From Amorphophallus konjac (taxonomy: Eukaryota; Streptophyta; Magnoliopsida; Alismatales; Araceae), in the NCBI GenBank assembly GCA_022559845.1, contig CM040124.1, positions 74,485,491 to 74,549,490 on the forward strand: DNA of 64,000 bases, written 5' to 3'. Below the pieces are notes generated by a model. It did not search any database. It worked only from the letters and a program-made list of their open reading frames with translations, and was not told where the DNA came from. A program made the position numbers and the translations under genes. Positions 36,301 through 48,300 of this stretch are shown here, piece after piece. Every line of letters starts with the position of its first letter. Positions within the stretch are counted from its first letter, which is position 1.

Positions 36301-39300
36301 GTCTGTTCGAATTCTTCTCAATCTGACTCGATTCTGGTTCACTGATCCCCCTTTCTTAGTGGGGATTGGCTGGATTGGGCCCAGGTTGGTGGCATTGGCA
36401 CCCAGTCACTCTGGGTGATCCTGATGGCTAGTCAAACTTGGGGCTGGAGGATGGATAGGGTGTAACGTCCCAAGATCCGGATATCGGGAGTGACCCGATA
36501 CCATTCGAATCCTGGCCTGACGCCCACGAGCCGGAGGCCTCGGAAGGGCTAAAAGGTATGTGGAGGTATAAAGAAATAGGAAATAAAGCAGGACAATTCA
36601 ACAATTAACAGAAATAAATAATCTAACTACAGCAGAGTCCAGTCCAACAGAAGTACAGTCAAAGGCAGAGGAGCGTATCCAACACCGAGTGAACACTTGG
36701 CCCGGTGAGCTGGCAACTAAGAACCTCCGCGCAGTACCCTTGAACATCGAGGAAGAACCGCCACACCTGAAAAGTAGGGGTGAGCCTCCTATCACTGGCT
36801 CAGTAGGGGTCCCGCGGAGCCCCAACCGTAAATAGCGGTGGTAGCGGAAAGCAACAACAGCAGCAGGAACAACAAACACGGTGGCCGGTAAAACCTCGAC
36901 GCTACAGCTACTACTATTGTACTGGAAAACACACCCCGATCGACTAACTAGAAAACCTCTGGCTATACTGCTAGGAGATCCATTACGACACCACTGTCGA
37001 AGAGGCCTGTCCTCACAGACGAAGGTCGACTCTGAGACCACGCGGTCTGGAACCATGATCACGACCTCGCTGCCGTGAACTCTATATCGGCTAGGAAAAC
37101 CCTCGGTGATACTCACCGGAAACCCTAGACCTCGGCTTCGAGAAAACACCTGAAAATTACACGCAAAACTATGTCTCGTAGACGGGAAACGGAAACTCGA
37201 GCCACGAGAAGCTCACGTCACGTGACGGGAGTACCTGCCCACCAGAAGCAAGGCCGGATGCGTCCACTGACGGCTTAGTCCGCATCCCAGTGTCTCCCTA
37301 CACGCCCTAGGCGGAGACTGAGACACACAACAGTAACCAGGGACATAAAACAAGGACTAGCTGGGGTCGCGCTCGTCAGCGCAGGTCCGATGCGCCCAAC
37401 CACGTGTGCACACACAGACTATGCGTCCTAGGTCAGATTCTCTAGCTGGTTCTTTCCCAAAGCCAGGACTCAGGCTACACGAAGGGGCCCTACGGTAACC
37501 AACCTAAAAACTGTCTCTCTCGGGTAAGTCGCTTCACCACTCCCTGGTCGGTCAGCACACGCGTGCTGTAAGAGCGCTACGACCAGTGGGGAGTCACTAA
37601 CGTGATCACGAAAAGTCACGCACGCACCCATCGCGAGTAACACGGAGTACCAGGTGGCCCAGGGCCACCAGACTCGTGACAGCCTTCCAAACCTACTAAC
37701 CCAACGGTTCTTGAGTCACACGACTCGAATCAAGACCGTCGTACAGGACGGCACAAGCCATCAATCGGCCCTACGATAATTCACGAGGGGGTTCACAACC
37801 GCCGAGACCATTTCCCTACAGGGGAACTCGGGAAACCTCCAGCCCTAGGCTGGGCGACTGGACTCACAGTCCAATGCCACTCGCACGGCCCACTCGCAAA
37901 TCACCTTCCGGAGAAACCCACGTCGTGCGGGGAAAGCCCTTCGCACTCATGTCGACTCACGGCGACTCGATCTAGCGAAAGCACGAAAAGCCCGGAACAC
38001 ATGGGGTCACCTGGACCCCCAAACCCACGTGCACGCTAATCGAGGTAACACGGTACCTCCGGACACCTCAAAAGCATGAACACGGAACCCAAGGGTGTCC
38101 GGGACATCCACGAGGCCGAAGGTCGACCACTAGGTCCCAACCGGGTCGATCGGGGCCTGAAACAATGTGAACGGAACATGGCTAATACGGAAAACTAGGT
38201 AGCGATCTTCCCTAGACCGTCACCCACAGGTGTCGGTCTACCCTGGACCGCAAGCCCCAGATAGCGGTCCACTCTGGACCGCAACCTGCCCGAAACACAC
38301 GGTCAAGAGGCGGTCTTCCCCAAGACCGCAACCGCTGGTGGTGGTCCTGGTCTGACCGCTGGCATTAGGTGGCGGTCAGTCACAAGGCCGCTAGCACATG
38401 GGACCCAGACGACCGGGTAGCGGCCAACACCTGGACCGCTACCTCTAGCAAACGGTCATGCCCTGACCGCTACCTCCAAGTGGCGGCCCATCGCGAGACC
38501 GCAACCTGGAATCGACTTACTGGGCCAGGAAACGGTCCCCATTGGACCGTCTTCACAGGTAGCGGTCTCTGGTACGACTGCTACCTGCTTCCGAGCCCGA
38601 AAACGATGAATCCGGCGGAAAACCCCATTCCACGCCCCGTTCACACCCATGTGAAGGGGAAAACAAGGAGAAACCATTCCCAGTCTCTAGTACTGAGAGG
38701 ACCCATTTAAACCCCCAAAACGCGATTGAAACGCAAAATTCGGCTCACACCCCAAAATCACCCATTTTAACTCTGGTGGGAATATAAACCCTCTCGGCTC
38801 GCCACGGGCTACCAAACTCGCGAGAAATGCACTACAGGGGTTAAGGAACCATCCCCCTACCTCCACCGAAGATTCTGCACATCGAGGACGCCGATCCGCC
38901 CTGAAAACGCCGCACGAATCGTTGCGGCGCCCCGAACTCGCTGCCGAGCTTCGCCGCGCCTCCACTGCCTCGATCCTCGCCCATCATCGCCCGCTCCTCA
39001 CCCGCATCGCCCCCGCCTCGCTCCGTCGGCCGCCGGAGAAGAGAGGGGAGAAAGAGAGAGCGTGAGAGAAGAGAGAGGGAGAGAAATGAGAGATGGGGAG
39101 AGAGAAAGGGGTTGGGTTTAAATAGAAAATTCGAAAATTTTGAAAAATACAGAAAATAGGAAAAAATATTCCTCACGATCCTCGGAAAAACACACAACGC
39201 GCCTGCAACGTCCAAGAGTTGGAGAACGCAACGGTTCGCCCTACACGGGATTCCGAAGACTCGACAGGAAAAAAAACACGCATAAACCGCAAAACTCAAT

Positions 39301-42300
39301 CCGGGACCCATAAAAGCGATCCGAAACCCACGGATCCTGATCCGAACAATATCCGAAAAATCCAGGGCGTTATATAGGGGGTCTATAAGTAGCTCCCATT
39401 TGGCCATTCTTACCCTCATTCTCAACCCTTCCCTCTTTAATCTCCTGTTCCTCATTCAATCATTCTCTAACCTCTTCTCCCTCCCTCCCTCTCTCTCTCT
39501 GTCTCTCTGACCTCTTCTTCCCATATCTCTCTCTCTCCTTCTCTCTGTCTAAAGTACATGTTTGTTTGAGAGCAACCAGATCCCTTCTTAGTCTCGTTGC
39601 TCCTATTTATCGTTAGATAATTTCTAAGATCAGGAGGGATGAGCCTTAGAATAAATCTGGTTACTCTGCCAATGAAGGTCTAATGTTGGACATCTCCAAT
39701 TTTTATGGTATGTCTTTTTATTTTTATATATATATATTTTCATTCTTTAAATTTTTTAATGAAAACAAGAGAGATGATGAACTTGTGAAGAAGGATGAGG
39801 GATCAGTACCATTTCATCCGATGGGGCAGATCCCCGATCCTTCCTTGGTAGATCCATTATCTCCACGATCCCATACCTTTCAGAGGGCCATTTCAGCACT
39901 TGGTTCATTTATCTGTTCCAGCACTTATGTCAGTGGTCCAGCCTTCTTATATAGGACGATTCTTGTTTAGAGACCAGTTTAATTTCTTCTCTTGCCAACT
40001 TAGCATTATATCTCACAACTCGCTGGTTATCAATGTTACAGAATCATACCAGGGCATACATTTATCCATCTGGAGGCATTTTTATGTCTTGATCATGCTC
40101 GTCCATTTTTCTAGTTGAAGATTCTGATCTGAGAGACATTAGTAGCCTAGTTTGTCATTTATGTATTGTTTTTCTTGTTTCGACCTCTCTATCATTTTTG
40201 GAACATTTTTTTTTTTTGTGGCTGCTTCCATGGCACCTACAGCAAAGCATGATGTTCAGAAGATGGAGGTTCAGCTGTTTGGTGCTTCATTGCCTGGGCA
40301 GCTATTGTTTGCATGAACCTGGTAATTGTTGGTCTGCCGGTATATGTAAATGATTCTGTCCCTCCAGCAGTCACTGTCCTGCCTGCCAGCTCCACCACTG
40401 TCAAACTTTTAATATTCTAGGTTTCTCTTGCAATTTGCACTTCAAAGGTGACTCTTGAGGTGTAGCAGGCAACCAATCGTGCATCTGGTCCTATGTCTCA
40501 CAACCAGTAAAAGGAGGAGGCAACCGATCATGCCAGCTCCACCCTTCTATTTCTTATAACTTGCTTTCTCTCACCACTTCTCAAGTGATCTGGTTTTACC
40601 TTTCTGTTTGCTGTGTAGACTGGTGGAGCTTGTGAGTATCATTTGTACTTAGAGATTGATGCTAGCTCATTAAGTCGTGGGAGTGGTAATTGGAGGGGGA
40701 TGTCCTAGTTTACCATCAATTTATCTTTAGGTACAGATCAGGGACAGGGAGTGGGAACAATGGCAAAATGAGTGAATTCTGCTTCTAAGGAAAGCACCAT
40801 GTTGTTTAAGTGCCTTCAAATAACTCGTAAATATTATTCCTTGATGAACAACTTATCATCAAAAACTCATTTAACTTGTAATATACGTATTTTATGACTT
40901 CTGTGACCTCATGTGTAATGTTTTTTCTAGCCTTGTTTGTCGCTTTCCTTTCTCTCATCGTTTTTCCCCCATTTCTCACTTCTTGAATGTATTTTATGTG
41001 CTATTTGACCATGAGCTCATTGGGGTGATTACATCTTTGTTCTTGGCACACTTGGGCTGGCCACCCTAGACTGCTAAGAGTCTTATACTTCGCAGTTTGG
41101 CTGACCTAACCTGGCTGATTTTTCAAATCCTGTTATTGTTAATTAGAAAAAATAGTAATACGAAGAAACCCAGCCTAAGTTATCGACCTTCATTGGAAGT
41201 TGAATTTATCTGGTGACTCTGGTCTAGTTGAATTTATGTGAAGGTTGGGTGACAAAGCTGAACAAGTATAAATTAAATGATTTAGAAAGTTACCTTTGGC
41301 TGCAATTGCTGAGACATCATTTTTGGTCTTGCTCACCATATCACATTAAGGCAGATTATCTTTCTCGACGAATGGGGTTCCAATGCACATGCACGAATGC
41401 ATTTATTAGGTTACCATGTTTTGTTTCATAGTGAGATTGATGATTGCTGAAGATTGCTTTTTCTTGATAAATTAGGTTAATGTTCGCAGCAATTAGGATT
41501 TATGGAAAGATGAATGTAAGAAGTTATATGCTAATTCACTCTTTATTATTATTATTTTTATTTTGAGAAACGGACATTACCACTGTCACTGTCCAGTAAT
41601 AGAGAATAGAAAGTGAAAAAAAGTGATGTGGAAGTGTTGGTTATTTGGGTCACTTTCAAAAAAAAAAGTGTTGGCTATGTATTTGGTTGTCCTCTCTAGG
41701 GTAAATTCATATAGCCCTATAACAAAATTTAACCCCACCATTCTCTTCATCTCATTTTTCTCCAGAATCTGGGAACCTTCATATTTGCTGCCTGGTTGAA
41801 TGGGGCCAACGGGTAGATATTAGCCTGTGAGGCGGAGTTACTAATTTTTTTGGGAACTTGTCTGCTAGTCTCCTGAGCTTTTGTTGGGACTTTAACTCTT
41901 CTTCAAAGCTACCTTGGTACAAACTTGGCACCATGTTATGGTGGGCAAATGTTAGGGAACGTGCCTGGTCAGAAACTTGATCACATTCCTCATTTTTCAT
42001 TGGATCCAGCAGATTCTGGATTTATGACATTTTTTACCATTTTTAGTAAAGAGTATGCCAAGGCCCTGTTTGGATGCAAGGTATAAACATGTTTAGGTTT
42101 ATCCTAAACTCACTTGAGTTTACCATAAACTCAAAATCTCCCCGTAAACACATTTTCCATAAACCTACTCTGACTTGGTTTATGCTGGAGAGACTCTCCC
42201 TGTAAACTGAGCTTATCATAAACTCACTTATGTTTATGTACAACAGCCAAACATGAGGTAATAGCAAATTAGTTTATGATAAACAGATTTATGATAAATG

Positions 42301-45300
42301 TGTTTATGATAAACTTATTCAAGTTTTCATAAGTTATAGCTTGGTGGTTCACTTCTCTCCTTTGCATGGGAGAGGTTGTGGGTTAAAATCTTGCAAGCGT
42401 CAGTGGGAGTTGCAGATTTTCCCACCTTTGCTCCTAAAAAAAGTTGCATGTGATCAGGGCCTAAGTTTTTTGGGAAGGGAAGATAATGTTACCATACATA
42501 ACATGTATCTTTTATCGAAAAAGATTGTACATAAATTTTTGCTATCAGATGTATGCTATATGATTGCATGGCTAGTCAACAACATAGGAACTCCTGTTCA
42601 ACGACAAGTCTAGCTTGGTAGAGTGGTGGTTGTCCTTTGTTCTTCAGCATTTAAGGGAGTGGACAGAGACTTCGAGTAGGGAGAGGGTGGACATTTTTCT
42701 ATTTTGGCTTCTTTGCCTTTGTTGTTTGACCACACCATCTTGGTGGGTCTGGCAGAGGTGATTCTGTTGGAGGTAAGGATGGCATTTTCGGTTTTGGTTT
42801 CGGTTTCGGCTGGGTCTGAAACCGAAACAATTTCAGCCCAAAATCAAATAAAATACTATTTTTTTGCAGGAGAGTTGGCGTCCGATTTCGCCCGGTTTCG
42901 CGCGATTGATTTCGGATCATTCAGGGCCACAACCGATACGTTTTGACCGAAATGTATCGGTTTTGGCCGAAACTGCCATCCATGGTTGGAGGAGTTTTCA
43001 TGTACGGTGGTTGATCTTTTCGGGTGCATTTTGGCCTCTTTATGTGTAGGTTGGGGGGGGGGTCATAGTTTTCTGTCATATGTGTATATACTTTCTTTTC
43101 TTTAAGGAAATGATGGTACTCTCCACCTTCCAAGAAAAAGGTTCAACAACATAGGGGAATGGATGGTTTTTCACTAGTCTCTGGAATGAAGTTGCTCCCA
43201 CAACTTAGGTGATTTTTCGTTGGAAGGCATGGAAGATTGTTCTTGTGTGTGGTTGTCATTTTCTGGATCTCCCGTTTATTGATGCAGATTTGTGCTATTC
43301 TTGCTTGAAGAATCCTGTCTATGAATCTGGTTCTTGTAAAAAATGTATTGGTTTTAACTACTACATTATTATTTCATTCTCACAATTATCTCCACTTTTG
43401 CACAAATTGTCATCGTAATTTGGCTTCTCTAAGTTTGTTGCTTGAGAAATTTTATTCATGTTGTGAAATATTTTCTGTATCATGTTTCTTTTGTTAATGA
43501 AGGACAGGAGGGTTAGCATAACTTGCCTATAAGAAACTAGGTGGAAAGGACATAAAGCTAAAGATATTGATGGATATAAAATTTGGTAAACGGGTAATAA
43601 TAACTCTAGAAATGGTGTTGCTATAATAATAGATAAAAACTTAAAAGATAGAGTTGTAGAAGTTAATAGATTGGGGGATAGATTGATGTTAATTAAACTT
43701 ATCTTAGGTGAGGATATTTTGAATATAATTAGTGCATATGCATCTCAAGTAGGATTAGAAGAGAGCATTAAAAAGTAATTTTGGGAGGCTATTGATAGTT
43801 TGATCCAAAATATCCCTAGTGAAGAGAGAATCTTTGTTGGAGGGGATCGTAATGGTCATGTGGGTAAATATAATAGAGGTTATGAGAGAATTCATGGAGG
43901 GCTTGGTTTTGACAGTAGAAATGATGTGGGATATATTATTCTTGATTTTGCTGTGGCTTATGATCTAGCAATTGTTAATATCTTCTTTAAGAAGAGGGAT
44001 GAACACTTAATAACATATTAGAGTGGAACACATATAAGTCGAATTGACTATTTTCTTATTAGGAAGGTCGATAGAGTTTTATGTAAAGATTGCAAAGTTA
44101 TTCCTGGAGAGAGTCTAGCCCCCCAATATAAGTTGTTAGTAATATATGTCATTATCTCTAAATTCAAAAGAAAGATCATTATAAATAATTGTTCTAGATC
44201 AAATGGTGGAATTTAAAAAGTAAAACTTTAGAAACATTTAAAAATCATCTATTAAAGGAAAATATTTAGAATTTAGAACAAGAAACTAATGTAATGTGGA
44301 ATAATGTTACAAATTGTATAACGAGTGTAACAAAATGACTCTTAGGCAAATCTAAAGGTAAAAAGAATTTAGAAAAAGAGACTTGGTGGTGGAGTGAGGA
44401 AATCCAAAATACTATAAGAGTAAAAAAGGAGTGTTTTAAAGTTTGGCAAACTAACAAAAATAATCAAACCCTAGACGCTTATAAAATCGATAAAAAGAGG
44501 GCTAAGAAAATAGTTAGCGAAGTTAAATCAAAGGCATTTGAAGACTTATATAATAAATTAGGAACTCGAGAAGGTGAAAAGGACATATTTAAACTTGTTA
44601 AATTAAGAGAAAGGAAAACTAGAGATTTAGATCATGTTCGTTGCATTAAAGGTGAAGATCAAAGGGTTTTAACTAAGGATCTTGAGATTAAAAAGTGGTG
44701 GCATAGTTATTTTCAGAAGTTACTTACTGGAGATTGCATCAATGATTTCTCTTTAGAAGGTGTCCAAGAGTCAACAATATTTGATAAATATCAATATTTC
44801 AGGCGTATTAAGGTGTCAGAAGTGGAGGATGCTTTAAGGAAAATGAAAGTGGGCAAGGCCTTAGGACCAGATGGCATACCTATTGAAGTATGGAAATGTT
44901 TAGGATACATTGGCATTCAGTGGCTAACTAAACTTTTCAATAAAATTTTAAAGGAACGTAGAATGCTAGAAGTTTGGAGAAAAAGGGTTGTAATTCCTTT
45001 CTATAAAAACAAAGGAGATATTCAAAGCTGCAATAATTATCGTAGAATTAAGCTTACGAGTCATACTACGAAACTTTGAGAAAGAGTAATCGAAAAATGC
45101 CTCCGATGTATGACTACTGTATCGGAAAATCAGTTTGATTTTATGCCGAATAGATCTACTATAGAAGCTATTTTCTTACTACGGTAGTTAATGGAGAAGT
45201 ATAGAGAGATGAGAAAAGATTTGTATATGGTTTTTCTTGATTTGGAGAACGCATATGATCGAGTATCGAGAGAATTGATTTGGTGGACATTAAGAAAGAA

Positions 45301-48300
45301 AGGAGTCTCTCAAGGATATGTTGACTTGGTTAATGATATGTACGACGGTGCTATTACTAGTGTGCGAACTATTGCTGGAGAGACTGGTGAATTTCCAGTT
45401 TCTATAAGTTTGCATCAAGGTTCTGCACTAAGTCCGTTTCTTTTTGTCTTAGTTATGGATGAAGTAACAAAACAATTGCACGAGGATATCCCTTGGTGTA
45501 TGTTATTTGCAGATGATATTGTTTTAATTGATGAGAGTATTGATGCTTTAAATGATAAGTTAGAGCGTTGAAGACTTACTTTGGAGTCTAAAGGTTTTAA
45601 AATTAGTAGGAGCAAGTCAGAGTTTATGCATTGTAATTTTAGTAATGAGAGAGTGGTATAGGAAGACATGGTTCTAATTGGTGGACATAACATTATGAAG
45701 AGTAGTAGCTTTCGGTATTTAGGGTCTATCATATAAGAGAATGAGGAGATTTATGACGACGTTGCACATAGGATTAAGGCAGGCTGGTTAAGATGGAGAA
45801 GCGCATCAGGAGTCCTCTGTGATCGTCATATGCCTATGAAACTCAAATGGAGGTTTTATAGAACGGCTGTGAGACCCAAGGAAGGCAGAATCGGGGATCG
45901 GGATCGGATCGCCCGGTCCCAAACCGATCCGGGTCGGTGGGATCGGCCGACCCCGGCCGATCCCGACCGAGTCAAGACAGCTAACTCGGCTAGGGATATA
46001 AGTGTCTAAAAAATCAAAATAAATCTGGAAAAATCTAAAAAAATAGAAAAAGCATTCTAACATAGATCTATATCAAATTTAATGTGAAATAGGTGACATT
46101 TGCTCATTATTTTGTGAAATAGGTGCATGCATTGATTAAGTGCATGTATCTATGTGCATCAGTCTTATGGACTAATTGGAAGTTTGCAGATTGTGTGACC
46201 CATTTATTGGTTGGGATTCAATAATTTAGCAGTGGAAAGATATGTAATGCATGCTCTTTGCTTGAACATCAAAGTTAGAGGGAACTATCAACAAGGCAAT
46301 CTCAGATTTAGTTTGACTTTAGTTGAATATTTGGTATTCTAACTAATACCAGAATGGTTAACCTGTTTATCAGCAGCTTTACATATTTGCAAGCTTGAAA
46401 CAAGGAATAACTTAGGTTTCCTTCAAAATCTGTGCAGACACATCATTGAAAATGATTTTTTATTTGCTTTTGGTAAGCTGAACATGTACAAAGGTTAATC
46501 AGAAAAAATGAATATCAACAGAAAAAAAAATTGACACTAAAAACATCATCAATTCTGTGCATGATTGACAATATGATAAAGCCTTTGCATTCAGTTAACC
46601 CCATCTGTCAATGTTGATTGAAAACCACATCTCAGATGATCTAAAATCTAAAATGAGTATGATGCATTTCAGAACAAGAGGCATTCCATAACTTTTGATA
46701 GCCAATTTACAAAAGCAGTGCATAGGAATGTTTTTTTGACACAGAAACCAACTTATAAAGGCACATCAGAACTTGGACAATCAAAGCACAACTCAAAAAG
46801 TTCATGGTTTTAGTGAAATATGAAGAAGTGATGCATTTGGTAATGGAATGCAGAATCGGCCTGGGATCGGCCGATCCGGGCCGATCCGGCCGATCCCAGG
46901 CCGATCCCGGGCATGGATCGGGTCAGTTGGGATCGGGATCGGATCGTTTCGCCCGAAATCCGATTGGATCGGGCGATCCGATCCGATCCCAACCGATTCT
47001 GCCTTCCATGGTGAGACCTACTTTGTTATATAGTACCGAGTGTTGGGCAGTACGAAAGGAACACATTCACAAAATGTGTGTAGCAGGGATGATGATGTTG
47101 GGATGGATGTGTGGTAAGACTAAGAAAGACAAGATTAGGAATGAGCGCATTCGTCAAGACTTGGAGATAGTCTCAATTGATAATAAAATGAGAGAAAATA
47201 GTCTCAGGTGGTTTGGACATGTGATGCGTCACCCTAACTCAGCGCCAGTTAAAAGATGTGACCGAATCTTAGTTGATGCTAGTAAAAGAGCTCGGGGAAG
47301 GCCTAAAATGAGATGGTACGATGTTATTAGGAAGGACATTAGTTTCTTGGGTTTAAATATGAATATAACACTTGATAGAAAACTTTGGCGGAACATGATT
47401 CATGTAGTTGACCTCAAATAATTGGGATAATACTCTGATGATGATGATGTTTCTTTTGTTGTTATTCTGTTTATGCCATCACATTATGATCCTTGGTCTT
47501 CATTTTTTTAACTTGAATTCTGTGTTGAAATTTATTTTTTACTTTCTAAATATTATGCAGCAAGCCTACAGCAGTTCCTTGCCCAGCAACTTGTTGGCGT
47601 CGGCTGTTCCCGCACGAGAACTGGATCTTCCTTACTCATCCTTGCTTGCAACTCAGTCAATGCCTACAAAATATGGCACTGCAATGTCCTCGATCAGTGG
47701 GCCCACCGTTTCCATGACGGAGGTAGTTACCCAATTACTGAATGTTGTCTTTTGGAGTAGATATTATGAGTAGAAGATTGTAGCTTGAATTTTGCTAACT
47801 TTAAGCTGGCTTGTTCATGGGCAAGTTATAGTCCCTTTATCTGTGCATCCCTTGTGGAGAAACAAATACAAATTTGTTGTTTTATCAGTATATGATTCTG
47901 GTCATTGGTTTGCTGAACATTGGCCAGGTTTTGAAAACCTCCAGTACCTCCTAGTGCACACATAAAGAGTACCCTCGCATATGGCTAAAGTAAGTTCAGT
48001 CTGGCCTTTGTACCATGCATTGGGCAGACCAATTTGCCAGTGGCTGACTGGTCGAGTCGTAATTTTTTCAAATTAAGAATAAAACTTCTTTAATAAATTT
48101 TAATAACCTAGTACAAAACTAAACTAAACTGAAGTCTTTTCGTTATTGGTTCAGTCTCTGGAATGTATTTGGTTTGGAAATATTTCTTCCAAAACTGGAC
48201 AGAACTGAAACCATGCACAGCCTTATTGATAATAGATGAAATGAGGGACTTTTATGAGCAAGTTCTTGTAATTTTGTCTAATTGCAAATAAGTCCCTGTA

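Larger units (their letters stand above)
43495..47449 (+). mobile_element. RTE-clade LINE, 5' truncated, interrupted by a nested element
   Basis: Consists of 43495-45868 and 47011-47449. It begins inside the AP endonuclease ([18 protein letters not shown]), continues through the endonuclease core ([16 protein letters not shown]) and reverse transcriptase ([38 protein letters not shown]), and ends in the C-terminal segment ([24 protein letters not shown]). The tail is a short (TGA)n run, 47435-47449, typical of RTE elements, which lack poly-A. It lies on the same strand as the host gene and ends 111 bp before exon 8. Several in-frame stops make it inactive. Confidence 0.88.
29445..47560 (+). 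other. Intron 7 of the GIP1-like gene (18.1 kb)
   Basis: Donor gtaatc after codon Met; acceptor tatgcag before Gln. It contains at least seven insertions: a 4.5-kb hAT, a 641-bp hAT derivative, a 2.9-kb solo LTR, a weak MITE, a SINE-like piece, a 211-bp array element, and an RTE LINE that itself holds a 1.1-kb array element. Segments 34238-35532, 36190-36455 and 39380-42050 show nothing recognisable. Confidence 0.75.

Noticed and set aside
36598..37149. 183-aa minus-strand frame in the solo LTR
   Set aside because: No recognisable motif, and it lies wholly inside an LTR bounded by a target duplication. Kept only as a remark.
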